Shown in pieces: positions 18,112 to 26,881 of a stretch of 64,000 bases of DNA; the stretch's first letter is position 1, and each line of letters begins with the position of its first letter. Origin of the DNA: Bacteriovoracaceae bacterium (GTDB lineage Bacteria > Bdellovibrionota > Bacteriovoracia > Bacteriovoracales > Bacteriovoracaceae); NCBI GenBank assembly GCA_947377285.1, contig CANCFT010000015.1:1-64000 (forward strand), read 5' to 3'. The notes under the pieces were generated by a model. The model was not told where the DNA came from. It did no database searches and saw nothing but the letters and a program-made list of their open reading frames with translations. Both the position numbers and the translations under genes were made by a program.

Positions 18112-19704
18112 ATGTCTCAAGCACTTAACGACGCTGTTCACTGGGCCGATTTAACCGCTGATAAACTAATCAGGGCAAACAACGACAAAGATCTCTACAC
18201 TCTTGCTTCAGGAATTACGCCTTCAGGTGTCGTCCATTTTGGAAACTTTAGAGAAGTCATAACAGTTGATCTTGTTGCTCGTGGTTTAAAAAAACGTGGT
18301 AAAAAAGTTCGGTTTATTTTCTCTTGGGATGATTATGATACTTTTAGAAAAGTACCAGCAAATATGCCCAATCAAGACGAACTTAACAAATTCCTTTTTT
18401 GCCCAATCGTAGACACACCAGATCCATTTGGAGAGCATGAGTCTTATGCTGCTCACCACGAAAAAGCCTTTGAAGCCCAAATTGCTAAAATGGGGATAGT
18501 GGCAGAGCCTCTCTACCAGGCCAAAAAATATAGATCTGGGGAATATAAAGAACAAATCAAACATACTCTAAAAAGTAAAAATGCAATTGCAGCCATTTTA
18601 AATAAATGGAGAGCGACTCCACTTGAAGAAAGTTGGCAACCAGTCAATGTCTATTGTTCAAAATGTAACCGAGACAAGACAGCAATTACTAACTTTGATG
18701 GCAACTCAACTGTCTCTTACAAATGTGAATTCGAAGAATGCGCTCATAGTGGAAGTGAAAATATAGATACTTCTAGCAAAGTCAAACTCCCATGGAGAAT
18801 GGACTGGCCGATGCGATGGGCATTTGAAAAAGTTGATTTCGAGCCCGGTGGAAAAGACCACTCGTCGCAAGGAGGATCTTTTACAACTGCCAAAGAAATC
18901 GTCACTGAAGTTTATGATTGGAAACCACCAATGTATTTGCAGTATGACTTTGTGTCTATTAAAGGCATGGGTGGTAAAATGAGTTCTTCAAAAGGAAACT
19001 TAGTCACAGTCAACGACGTCCTTGAAGTTTATGAACCTGAGATGGTTCGCTGGATATTTGCGTCTTATAAAACGAATACTGATTTTGCCCTAAGCTTTGA
19101 CTTAGATGTTGTAAAAAATTATGAAGACTTCGACCGAATGGAGCGCTTAGCTTTTGGTCTTGAAGCAGGCAATGAGAAAAAAGTGGCCATGGCCAAAAGA
19201 GTCTATGAACTTTCTTCAATTGGAGAAATTCCAAATGAGATGCCATTTCAACCAGCGTTTCGCCATTTATGTAATGTACTTCAAATTAATGACCTAGACG
19301 TTAAAAGAGCAAGAGGTTTTTATAATAATGATATTAAAAATGAGCGTGACGAAAGACGTTTCCAAGAAAGAGCTCAAAGAGCAGCTTATTGGATAGAAAA
19401 CTCTGCACCTGAAGAATTTAAATTTTCACTCAATACATCTCCTCTAAGTTTAGAAATGAGTGAAAAACAAATCCATTTTCTTAAAGTTTTGAGAGATTTT
19501 CTAACAACCGAGTGGAATTCAATTCCAGATGATAAGGCCCTGCATGAAAAAATCTATGAACTCATAAACGCAGAAGAGCTAGAGCCTATGGAAGTTTTTA
19601 CACTCCTTTATAAGAAATTAATCAACCTGGAAAAAGGTCCTAAGCTAGCTGGCTTTATACGGACCATAGGTCTTGAGAGAGTTACTAAATTACTAGTGCC
19701 ATAA
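18112..19704 (+). CDS. lysS: Lysyl-tRNA synthetase, class I (archaeal type)
   Basis: Charges tRNA-Lys with lysine. This is the class I enzyme (LysRS1), unrelated in fold to the common bacterial class II enzyme. Evidence: Rossmann-fold HIGH-equivalent in GVVHFGNFREV, the block PGGKDHSSQGGSFTTAKEI, the KMSKS loop present as GGKMSSSKGN, a zinc-binding-type insertion CSKCNRDKT...CEFEECAHSG, and an all-helical anticodon-binding C-terminus. Length 530 fits. AAGGA precedes the ATG. It is followed by a hairpin terminator. No class II lysS is in the window, so it may be the only LysRS. Confidence 0.93.
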   Translation: MSQALNDAVHWADLTADKLIRANNDKDLYTLASGITPSGVVHFGNFREVITVDLVARGLKKRGKKVRFIFSWDDYDTFRKVPANMPNQDELNKFLFCPIVDTPDPFGEHESYAAHHEKAFEAQIAKMGIVAEPLYQAKKYRSGEYKEQIKHTLKSKNAIAAILNKWRATPLEESWQPVNVYCSKCNRDKTAITNFDGNSTVSYKCEFEECAHSGSENIDTSSKVKLPWRMDWPMRWAFEKVDFEPGGKDHSSQGGSFTTAKEIVTEVYDWKPPMYLQYDFVSIKGMGGKMSSSKGNLVTVNDVLEVYEPEMVRWIFASYKTNTDFALSFDLDVVKNYEDFDRMERLAFGLEAGNEKKVAMAKRVYELSSIGEIPNEMPFQPAFRHLCNVLQINDLDVKRARGFYNNDIKNERDERRFQERAQRAAYWIENSAPEEFKFSLNTSPLSLEMSEKQIHFLKVLRDFLTTEWNSIPDDKALHEKIYELINAEELEPMEVFTLLYKKLINLEKGPKLAGFIRTIGLERVTKLLVP

Positions 19705-19750
19705 TGAATCCGTCTTATTGAAAAATACTTACTGAAATAAATATTTACTT

Positions 19751-19777
19751 ACAAAGGGCCTCTAAAAGGCCCTTTGT
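19751..19777 (+). terminator. Hairpin terminator after lysS
   Basis: A ten-base perfect stem, ACAAAGGGCC with GGCCCTTTGT, around a seven-base loop, 47 bases after the lysS stop. The T-run after it is short, so termination may be only partial or Rho-assisted. Confidence 0.6.
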
Positions 19778-19872
19778 TGATTATAGGCCGAAGTCAAATT
19801 TGCAATAAGACCTGAACTTCGTTAAACCCATAAATAGGACATCTTTATTAAAGATTTAAGGAGAATGGTTTT

Positions 19873-20337
19873 ATGAAGGCTTCACTCGTTTGTTTTTTAC
19901 TCTTCTGCTCAACATTTGCTTCAGCGGAAATCTGTACTGTCGTTATCCGCGATAGAGTTGGCCTTGAGTACGATAGTTTTACTCGCATTTCTTATTCTCA
20001 ATCTGCTGCCTGTGATGATGCTACTTGGGATTGTCGTCAAAGACTTTCTGATTATCAAGCAAACGGCCGCTTTTACGATGCTCTTTGCTTAGTTAAAATT
20101 GCTGCTCCAAACTATCCTGTTCCACCAGTTCCTCCGGCCTATCCACCAAATTATCCAGCACCATATCCAGCTCCTTACCCACCTCGATATCCACGGGACC
20201 CTCGCGAACCTAACTTTCCTCGAGACCCAAGAGGTCCAGGAAGAGAACCACAATACCCTAGAGATCCAGGTCACCGTGAACCACCTCGCAATGAACCTGG
20301 CAGTGGTCCTCGTCGTCCAGGTCCAGGTCGTCGCTAA
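19873..20337 (+). CDS. Secreted protein with Cys domain and Pro-rich tail
   Basis: Signal peptide (FLLFCSTFASAE) followed by a ~60-residue domain EICTVVIRDRVGLEYDSF...ACDDATWDCRQRL...ALC with four cysteines. A long Pro/Arg/Tyr-rich tail made of short PYPAPYP, PRDPRE and PGR-type repeats runs to the end. The same Cys domain opens the next gene, so the two arose by tandem duplication. Other frames are open across the tail because of its composition. Family not recognised; probably periplasmic or surface-exposed. A ribosome binding site (AAGGAG) precedes the ATG. Confidence 0.65.
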   Translation: MKASLVCFLLFCSTFASAEICTVVIRDRVGLEYDSFTRISYSQSAACDDATWDCRQRLSDYQANGRFYDALCLVKIAAPNYPVPPVPPAYPPNYPAPYPAPYPPRYPRDPREPNFPRDPRGPGREPQYPRDPGHREPPRNEPGSGPRRPGPGRR

Positions 20338-20398
20338 AAATAATTAATAGAAATATCTAAATAATTTAGACTTTCGAATTTTTTTAAGGAGTAGTCCA

Positions 20399-21055
20399 TT
20401 GAAAACACTTTTAACCCTGACTTGTACATTATTACTAACACTTTCAACTTTTGCCTCAGCAGAAGTTTGCACCTCTGTCATTAAAGACCGATCTGGATAT
20501 GAATTTGAAACTTTCACAAGAACAGATTATTCACAGGCCGCTGCTTGTGATCAAGCTCTCTTTGATTGCCGAAATGCATTGTCGATGGCCCAATCTTATG
20601 GACGTTACTATGATGCAATTTGTGAAATTAAATACAACCAACCAAATCCTTACCCAAGACCTAATCCAAATCCTTTAGTTTGCCAAACAGATATGATGGA
20701 TTATTACGGCAAGGTCGTAAGAACGTTTAGTGCTCCTGGAGCAACTGAGTATGAGGCCTGTGGTACATCAGATAATTTTTGCAAAGTTGAGCTTGCTAGA
20801 AATAATAGTTATGGCTTCACTTGTGTGAATAGAGGTTTAATTAATAACCGTCAAGATCCTCGACCTCCAAGAAGAGATAGAACTGAGCAATGTATGACAA
20901 ATAGACGTGATCCAGCAGGAATGTTTATTCAAAGTTATTTGGCAACAGCTACAGGGCCAGAGGGAACTGACGTCTTAGGTGAAGCTTGTAGACTATCGAT
21001 GAATGACTGCTCAAGAGACATTCGCGGCCGTCAAACTTGTACAATTACTCGTTAA
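20399..21055 (+). CDS. Secreted Cys-rich protein, paralogue of the upstream gene
   Basis: Starts at TTG with a strong AAGGAG ribosome binding site. The signal peptide (hydrophobic run ending TFASAE) is followed by EVCTSVIKDRSGYEFETFTR, the same domain as at 19873 (shared spacing YSQ.AACD, DCR.AL, GR.YDA.C). Instead of the Pro-rich tail, this copy has two further Cys modules: CQTDMMDYYGKVVRTF...CGTSDNFCKVEL and CMTNRRDPAGMFIQSYLA...CRLSMNDCSRDI. These two modules resemble each other, so the protein looks like three related small disulfide domains in a row. Function unknown. Confidence 0.65.
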   Translation: MKTLLTLTCTLLLTLSTFASAEVCTSVIKDRSGYEFETFTRTDYSQAAACDQALFDCRNALSMAQSYGRYYDAICEIKYNQPNPYPRPNPNPLVCQTDMMDYYGKVVRTFSAPGATEYEACGTSDNFCKVELARNNSYGFTCVNRGLINNRQDPRPPRRDRTEQCMTNRRDPAGMFIQSYLATATGPEGTDVLGEACRLSMNDCSRDIRGRQTCTITR

Positions 21056-21078
21056 AAATAAAAAAAAATAAAAATTTG

Positions 21079-21103
21079 AAAGGCACTCATTAAGAGTGCC
21101 TTT
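21079..21103. terminator. Bidirectional intrinsic terminator
   Basis: Perfect ten-base stem AAAGGCACTC / GAGTGCCTTT with a five-base loop ATTAA. T-rich sequence follows on the plus strand, and the A-rich flank on the other side reads as T-rich on the minus strand. It therefore ends both the Cys-rich gene at 20399 and the convergent polyprenyl synthase gene. Confidence 0.85.
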
Positions 21104-21109
21104 TTTCTT

Positions 21110-22093
21110 TTAGTTTTTTCTAAGCGCCATATAAGAAATAATTAAATGCAAGTGCTCTAGGGCAGATTCTAATTCAACAGAGCGATCTTTATAAAGAGAT
21201 TTACTTAAATAAGATTCAAGTGAAACCAATGATTGCCTTGCCTCTTCTAAGTGATTATGAGCTTCGGCCGAAATGATTTCAACAAAAGGCAATATGTCTA
21301 AAGAAGCAAGTATCCCGGAGAGATTTTCGCCCTCTACAAAACGCTTCTTTAAATCTGCTCTTGCTTCTAAAAGTTCAAAAACTACAGAATTAACAATTCC
21401 ATTTTGAATATCTAATTCTTGATCTTTCAGAGACTCTCCAGAGTAATCCAAAGTATCGTCAATTAACTGAAATGCCAGTCCTAAGCTTTTTCCAAAATTG
21501 CGCGCAATCTCTTTAACTTCTGAAGGACATTGGGCAAGTACTGCTGGGGCCAATGTACAATAACTCATCACTGATGACGTTTTTTTAAGGGCAATTTCAC
21601 GAATGAGTTCCCGAGTATAGGCCCGAGTTGAAATTAAATCTAATTGAAGCCATTCGCCTTCAGAAAGGTCTTTAATGACATGAGACATCTCTCTGACAAG
21701 TTCAAGATTTCCGGTTGAACAAAGATCAACAATGACTGATGACAGTAAATAATCTCCGGCAAGAACAGCTTTTTTATTTGAAGCTAAAATATTTATTGAA
21801 GGAGCACCTCTTCTCATCGTGGCATTGTCAATGACATCATCATGAGAGAGTGAAGCAGCATGAACTAATTCAGTGGCGCGGGCAAAAGGAGTCATTAATT
21901 TTAAATCTACATTAAATAAATTTGCACCTAAATAAGTTAAAAGTGGCCTCAATCGTTTACCACCTCTTAAAACAGTCTGAGCGAGCACGAGGTCAATGGC
22001 CTCATGTGCAGCTACAGAACGCACTTGTAGATCTAAATTTTTAGACATATTAAGAACATGTGGAGGTAGGGAATCCAGAAAATCTGTGACCAT
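21110..22093 (-). CDS. Polyprenyl diphosphate synthase (trans-isoprenyl type)
   Basis: Builds the isoprenoid side chain of menaquinone from farnesyl diphosphate and isopentenyl diphosphate. Key motifs are GGKRLRPLLTYL, the first aspartate-rich motif LSHDDVIDNATMRRGAPS, and the second FQLIDDTLDYSG. The 327-residue length is normal for long-chain (octa-/heptaprenyl) synthases. The chain length made cannot be told from sequence alone. Transcribed divergently from the ubiE-men genes, consistent with a joint role in menaquinone synthesis. An AAGG element precedes the ATG. Confidence 0.9.
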   Translation of the reverse strand: MVTDFLDSLPPHVLNMSKNLDLQVRSVAAHEAIDLVLAQTVLRGGKRLRPLLTYLGANLFNVDLKLMTPFARATELVHAASLSHDDVIDNATMRRGAPSINILASNKKAVLAGDYLLSSVIVDLCSTGNLELVREMSHVIKDLSEGEWLQLDLISTRAYTRELIREIALKKTSSVMSYCTLAPAVLAQCPSEVKEIARNFGKSLGLAFQLIDDTLDYSGESLKDQELDIQNGIVNSVVFELLEARADLKKRFVEGENLSGILASLDILPFVEIISAEAHNHLEEARQSLVSLESYLSKSLYKDRSVELESALEHLHLIISYMALRKN

Positions 22094-22227
22094 TATCGAG
22101 CCTTAAGTCCAATTTGGGGGTTGTGCCTAAGGTAAAGTTAACAAAAACAATCATTTTTGTAAATCCTATTCTTGCTAGGAACACCTAGTTTAAGGTAAAA
22201 ATAAAGAAATCAATATTTGAGGCAAAA

Positions 22228-22950
22228 ATGAATAATCCAATTAGTGAAAGAAAAAAAGAATCATATAAAATATTCAACGAAATCGCATCAACCTACGACT
22301 TCTTAAATCATACACTCTCTTTTGGAATTGATATTTACTGGAGAAATAAAATCCTTAAACATTTACCTAATAAAGATTCAATCAACGCCCTAGACCTAGC
22401 GACCGGAACAGGTGACGTGCCTTTGACATTAATAAAAGATGCCCGAGTCAAAAAGATAACTGGAATCGATCTTTCAAAAGGAATGGTCGATATAGGTATT
22501 CAAAAGGTAAAAAAGAAAGGACTCGATAAGAAAATCTTTTTGATGTTGGGAGATGGAGTTCAAATTCCAGCGGCCGATAATACATTTGATTTAACAACTA
22601 TATCTTTTGGAATTCGCAATTTTTCAGACCCACAAAAATCTCTCTACGATATTCATCGCGTACTTAAAGATAATGGCCGTTTAATGATTATGGAATTTGC
22701 GATACCGACAAATCCACTTATTCGAGCAGTTTATTTTTTTTACTTTCGCAATTTTTTACCAAAAATTGGAAACCTCATTTCAAAACATAAAGACGCCTAT
22801 ACTTATTTAAATCAAAGCGTAGAAGATTTTCCTTACGGTGAAAAATTCTTAGGAATGATGAAAAATGCTGGATTTACAAATTTATCAGCAATGCCTTTAA
22901 CTTTTGGAATTGCCATGCTTTATATTGGCGATAAAAAAAAATCTTCTTAA
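22228..22950 (+). CDS. ubiE: Demethylmenaquinone methyltransferase UbiE/MenG
   Basis: SAM-dependent methyltransferase for the last step of menaquinone synthesis. It shows YDFLNHTLSFGIDIYWRNK (family signature 1), LDLATGTGDVPL (SAM site), and FGIRNFSDPQKSLYDIHRVL followed by GRLMIMEFAIP (signature 2). Length 240 matches. GAGG lies six bases before the ATG. Its stop codon abuts the start of menF, so the men operon begins here. Confidence 0.95.
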   Translation: MNNPISERKKESYKIFNEIASTYDFLNHTLSFGIDIYWRNKILKHLPNKDSINALDLATGTGDVPLTLIKDARVKKITGIDLSKGMVDIGIQKVKKKGLDKKIFLMLGDGVQIPAADNTFDLTTISFGIRNFSDPQKSLYDIHRVLKDNGRLMIMEFAIPTNPLIRAVYFFYFRNFLPKIGNLISKHKDAYTYLNQSVEDFPYGEKFLGMMKNAGFTNLSAMPLTFGIAMLYIGDKKKSS

Positions 22951-24225
22951 ATGAAAACTGAACAATTTTTGAATGAAGAACTTCCACGAATTTGGCAGGA
23001 ACTCAAAAGCGAAGCTCAAAAACTTCCTATTTTTCACTTTGATAAAATTGATCTTTCAGAATTAATCAATCATGTTCATTGTGAAAAAATATTTTATTTT
23101 AAATCTAAATACGAAGAATTTTCTTTCTTAGGCTTAGGTCATTCTAAAACAATACTGGCCCAAGAACTTACAAAATATCTAGAAGATTATCCCCAGGATT
23201 TCCTGACAACTTTTTTTCAATTTGAAGAAAACTCGAAAAATTCAACATTCATTTTACCTGAGTGGATATTTGTTACAAAACAAAACATTACAGAACTAAT
23301 GATTCATGAAAGCTTAGAGTATAATAATTACTCTACACCGAGTTTATTTTTTAATCAGCAGTTCGAACTTAACCACTATGACCCAATTATTCCCAAATGG
23401 GAGTCCTATGAAGAATTCCCCGAACATGATCAATGGGAGAAAATGATCCAAAGATGTGATCAATTATTTAACAACAAAGAATTAGAAAAAATTGTATTAT
23501 CGAGAAAAAAAATATTTCAATACAACGAACTCATATCTCCGATTGCTTTCTTTAAAGCTATCATGGAAAAAAACAATAATGCAGAATCTAGTTACGCCAT
23601 TTTTCAGCAAATAACTTTTGATAAGGCATTTATTTCTTTAACACCTGAAAAACTATTTTCAAAACAAGACAATCAATTCCATTCAATTTCTCTGGCCGCT
23701 AGTGCACCAAGAGGAGTAACTCAACAAGAAGATTTGGAATTTGAGTCCCTTTTAAATAGTAACGATAAATTGATTCGAGAACATTCATTAGTTACTGCAG
23801 AAATTGTAAAAAAATTAAAACCACTTACGAACAGCATTGTTTTGTCTCCGCTCGTAACCATGAAACTTCCTTATATCCAACACCGATCGGTGCCAATTAA
23901 AGCTGAACTTAAAGATTGTGTTCAATTTATCGATCTAGTTGATTTACTTCACCCAACTCCTGCAGTAGGCGGATTACCATGGGAAATGGCCCAAATTAAA
24001 ATTAGTGAATTAGAACCCTATAAAAGAAAAAGTTATGCTGCTCCCATAGGAATAGTTAATTTTTCTTTTTCTGAATTGGCCGTTGGAATACGTTGTGCTT
24101 TAATAGAAGGATCTACTCTTACTATTTTTGGCGGTGCCGGAATTGTTCAAGGCTCTAATGCAGAAGAAGAATGGATAGAAACTGGATTAAAAATGAATCC
24201 ATTTTTAAAGGTAATAAACCAATGA
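22951..24225 (+). CDS. menF: Isochorismate synthase
   Basis: Converts chorismate to isochorismate, the first committed menaquinone step. The C-terminal chorismate-binding domain shows ELEKIVLSRKK, LTPEKLFSKQ, SLAASAPRG, HSLVTAEIVKKL, LLHPTPAVGGLPWEMA, YAAPIGIVNFS and the end block IFGGAGIVQGSNAEEEW. The HPTPAVGG and GAGIV..S..E.EW elements are diagnostic. It starts directly at the ubiE stop without its own clear ribosome binding site, and its stop overlaps menD by four bases. Confidence 0.93.
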   Translation: MKTEQFLNEELPRIWQELKSEAQKLPIFHFDKIDLSELINHVHCEKIFYFKSKYEEFSFLGLGHSKTILAQELTKYLEDYPQDFLTTFFQFEENSKNSTFILPEWIFVTKQNITELMIHESLEYNNYSTPSLFFNQQFELNHYDPIIPKWESYEEFPEHDQWEKMIQRCDQLFNNKELEKIVLSRKKIFQYNELISPIAFFKAIMEKNNNAESSYAIFQQITFDKAFISLTPEKLFSKQDNQFHSISLAASAPRGVTQQEDLEFESLLNSNDKLIREHSLVTAEIVKKLKPLTNSIVLSPLVTMKLPYIQHRSVPIKAELKDCVQFIDLVDLLHPTPAVGGLPWEMAQIKISELEPYKRKSYAAPIGIVNFSFSELAVGIRCALIEGSTLTIFGGAGIVQGSNAEEEWIETGLKMNPFLKVINQ

Positions 24226-25982
24226 ATAAATTACTTGATGAAAATATAAATAGAGTCTGGTCTTCGCTTATTATAGACGAATTCTTGAAAAACTCGGTTA
24301 CCCAATTTTATCTTTCTCCAGGTATGCGAAATGCTCCACTCATCGCGGCCATGACTTATGCTCAAAGTTTAAACCAAAAGATATCGATCGTTCTCTGTAT
24401 GGATGAAAGAGCAGCGGGTTACAGAGCTTTAGGTTATACAAAAGCGACTGGCCTGCCTGCTGTTCTACTTTGTACTTCTGGAAGCGCCATGGCCAATTAT
24501 ATGCCGGCCGTTGTTGAAGCAAAAAAATCAAATTTGCCACTAATTATTCTTTCAGCTGATAGACCACCCGAGCTAACTTTTTGTGATGACAATCAAACAA
24601 TGGACCAAACAAAATTTTACGGCGATTTTGTCCAAGGTGAAATGAATTTAGGAGCTCCATCAATAGAGATTAGTCCCCTTGCTTTAACTTCATCACTTTC
24701 AAATCTCATCCATAAATCTCTTTTCCCCCAAAAAGGACCTGTTCATTTAAATTGTGCTTTTAGAGAACCACTAGAAAATACTCGACAAAATATTCCAGAA
24801 TCGTATCTTGATCTCGCCAAAAATCAAATTGAGCGCCAAGGTCCTAGTACTCGTTATATGAATCTCAACACAACTCCTGCTCAAAAAGACTGTGAAGAGA
24901 TTGTGCAGATTTTAAAAAATACCAAAACTGCCCTTTTAGTTATAGGCAGTCTCAATCCCTATGAAGAAACTCAAACTGTTAAAGAATTTGTAAAACTACT
25001 TAATTGGCCCACCTATTTTGATGTGTCGAGCTCTCTTAAGTACCAATTCAATTTAACTGATAACGCCCTCCCAACACTTGATCATCCAGAAGTTCAGGAA
25101 GCCTTAATCAAAAATCCTCCCGAAACTGTCTTTCATATTGGAGGAAGACTTACTTCTAAGCATTATTATACTTTTTTAAAACAAGTGCCTTCGATTAATT
25201 TAATTACACTTAGTTTAAACAAAGAAAAAGAAGACCCTTCTCATCATACAAAAATAAGAATAAATGCTGATATAAATTCAACTCTCAAAGCATTAATTCA
25301 AACATTAAAAGAATTAAATATCACAACTCCATTTGCGGAAAAAAAACTCGACCTCTCTTTTGAGTCCTTCACCAAACAAAAAATAGAATTGATTGATAAT
25401 GGCCCTTTAGCCTATCCATCAGTTAGTAAAATGATCATTGAAAATATATTGGACAACTCTTGTCTTTATATTGGAAACAGTACCGTGGTTAGGTCTTTTG
25501 ATGCTTATTTTTCTTATAATACGAGAAAAAATCTGACTATTGCTACCAATCGAGGTGTAAGTGGGATTGAAGGATTTATTGCTTCCAGTTGTGGTTTTAT
25601 AGATGGGAAACAAAAAGAACTTTACCTGGTAATTGGCGACGTGGCTTTTATCCATGATTTAAATTCACTTTATTTTTTGAAAGATTTAAAAATCCCACTT
25701 AAGATTATTTTAATTAATAATGATGGAGGTGGAATATTTACCCTACTTCCGATTCATAAAGAAAAAGATGTGCTAGATTATATTACAAGTCCACATGGAC
25801 AAACATTTGAAAAAGCCGCTGGATTAGTAGGCATTGATTATATACCGGTAAAGGAAAAGAAAGATCTACTTTTGGGACTAAAAAAACTTGAATCAATAGA
25901 TCGACATTGTTTGATGGAAATATTTTTTGACCATAAAACTAATCGATCTGTTTATGACAAACTAAAAACAATTAAACTATAG
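24222..25982 (+). CDS. menD: SEPHCHC synthase (menaquinone biosynthesis MenD)
   Basis: Thiamine-diphosphate enzyme that joins isochorismate and 2-oxoglutarate. N-terminal FYLSPGMRNAPLIAAM is the family SPGSRS-type region, MDERAAGYRALGYTKATG holds the ThDP-activating Glu, and LLCTSGSAMANYMPAVVEA and ILSADRPPEL follow. The C-terminal ThDP motif is IGDVAFIHDLNSL with INNDGGGIFTLLP. Length is 586. The ATG at 24222 overlaps the menF stop; an in-frame upstream ATG at 24171 lies deep in menF and is rejected. Confidence 0.94.
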   Translation: MNKLLDENINRVWSSLIIDEFLKNSVTQFYLSPGMRNAPLIAAMTYAQSLNQKISIVLCMDERAAGYRALGYTKATGLPAVLLCTSGSAMANYMPAVVEAKKSNLPLIILSADRPPELTFCDDNQTMDQTKFYGDFVQGEMNLGAPSIEISPLALTSSLSNLIHKSLFPQKGPVHLNCAFREPLENTRQNIPESYLDLAKNQIERQGPSTRYMNLNTTPAQKDCEEIVQILKNTKTALLVIGSLNPYEETQTVKEFVKLLNWPTYFDVSSSLKYQFNLTDNALPTLDHPEVQEALIKNPPETVFHIGGRLTSKHYYTFLKQVPSINLITLSLNKEKEDPSHHTKIRINADINSTLKALIQTLKELNITTPFAEKKLDLSFESFTKQKIELIDNGPLAYPSVSKMIIENILDNSCLYIGNSTVVRSFDAYFSYNTRKNLTIATNRGVSGIEGFIASSCGFIDGKQKELYLVIGDVAFIHDLNSLYFLKDLKIPLKIILINNDGGGIFTLLPIHKEKDVLDYITSPHGQTFEKAAGLVGIDYIPVKEKKDLLLGLKKLESIDRHCLMEIFFDHKTNRSVYDKLKTIKL

Positions 25983-25990
25983 TAGTAAAA

Positions 25991-26881
25991 ATGAATAATC
26001 CATGGTTTTTAGCTATTCGACCAAAAACTCTTTTTGCCTCTGTGGCGCCAGTCATACTTGGACTATCTGTTGCCATATTTGAACAAAAAACATTTCATTT
26101 TCTTGTGGCCATCCTCACACTTCTTTGTGCACTTTTAATGCAAATTGCTTCCAATATAGCCAATGACTATTTAGATTCCCAGCGTGGAATTGATACAGAA
26201 AAACGATTAGGACCTACGAGAGTAACTCAAGCAGGATTAATATCTCCTCATAAAATGAAAAATGCCCTGATTGCTATTTTGGGTTTAGCCTTTTTTTTGG
26301 GAATTTACTTAATGTGGGTTGGTGGCCCTGTCATAATTATCATTGGACTCTTGGCCCTATATTTTGCGTACGGCTACACAGGAGGACCTTTTCCTCTCTC
26401 ACACAATGGTCTTGGCGAAGTCGCAGCTTTTGTTTTTTTTGGAGTTATTGCTGTCAGTGGAACAACCTATTTACAAATTCACACATTTTCCAAAATTGCA
26501 CTATGTTTAGGAATGGGCCCAGGCTTTATCTCTGCTACCATTTTGGCCATCAATAATCTTCGCGATATTCATTCAGACACTGAAACAAATAAAAGAACAA
26601 TTGCAGTTCGCTTTGGAGAAATTTTTCAGCGGCGATTGATCATCATTTTAATATTTAGCTCTTCCCTAATCGTCATTACCACCTCACTAATATTTCATCT
26701 TTATTTACTATTGCCTGTTCTTTTTTTGCCTCTAATTTTTATTAAGAACTGGAAACATATTTATAATCATCCGATTGATTCAACACTAAACATGGCCCTC
26801 GCAAAAACTGCTCAATATTTATTAATTTATTGCTTGCTCTTATCTTTAGGCCTTTCTCTCTCTCTCGGCACTAAAGTATGA
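25991..26881 (+). CDS. menA: 1,4-dihydroxy-2-naphthoate polyprenyltransferase
   Basis: Membrane prenyltransferase that attaches the polyprenyl chain to dihydroxynaphthoate. The start WFLAIRPKTLFASVAPVILG is typical. The first Asp motif is present as NIANDYLDSQRGIDT and the second as AINNLRDIHSDTETNKRTIA; about eight to nine membrane segments span 296 residues. Its substrate comes from the polyprenyl synthase encoded nearby on the other strand. The stop overlaps menC by four bases. Confidence 0.94.
   Translation: MNNPWFLAIRPKTLFASVAPVILGLSVAIFEQKTFHFLVAILTLLCALLMQIASNIANDYLDSQRGIDTEKRLGPTRVTQAGLISPHKMKNALIAILGLAFFLGIYLMWVGGPVIIIIGLLALYFAYGYTGGPFPLSHNGLGEVAAFVFFGVIAVSGTTYLQIHTFSKIALCLGMGPGFISATILAINNLRDIHSDTETNKRTIAVRFGEIFQRRLIIILIFSSSLIVITTSLIFHLYLLLPVLFLPLIFIKNWKHIYNHPIDSTLNMALAKTAQYLLIYCLLLSLGLSLSLGTKV

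Noticed and set aside
20089-20347. Open frames on both strands within the Pro-rich gene at 19873
   Set aside because: Repetitive Pro/Arg codons keep other frames open. Their translated products are Trp/Ser- or His/Leu-rich nonsense with no start signals.
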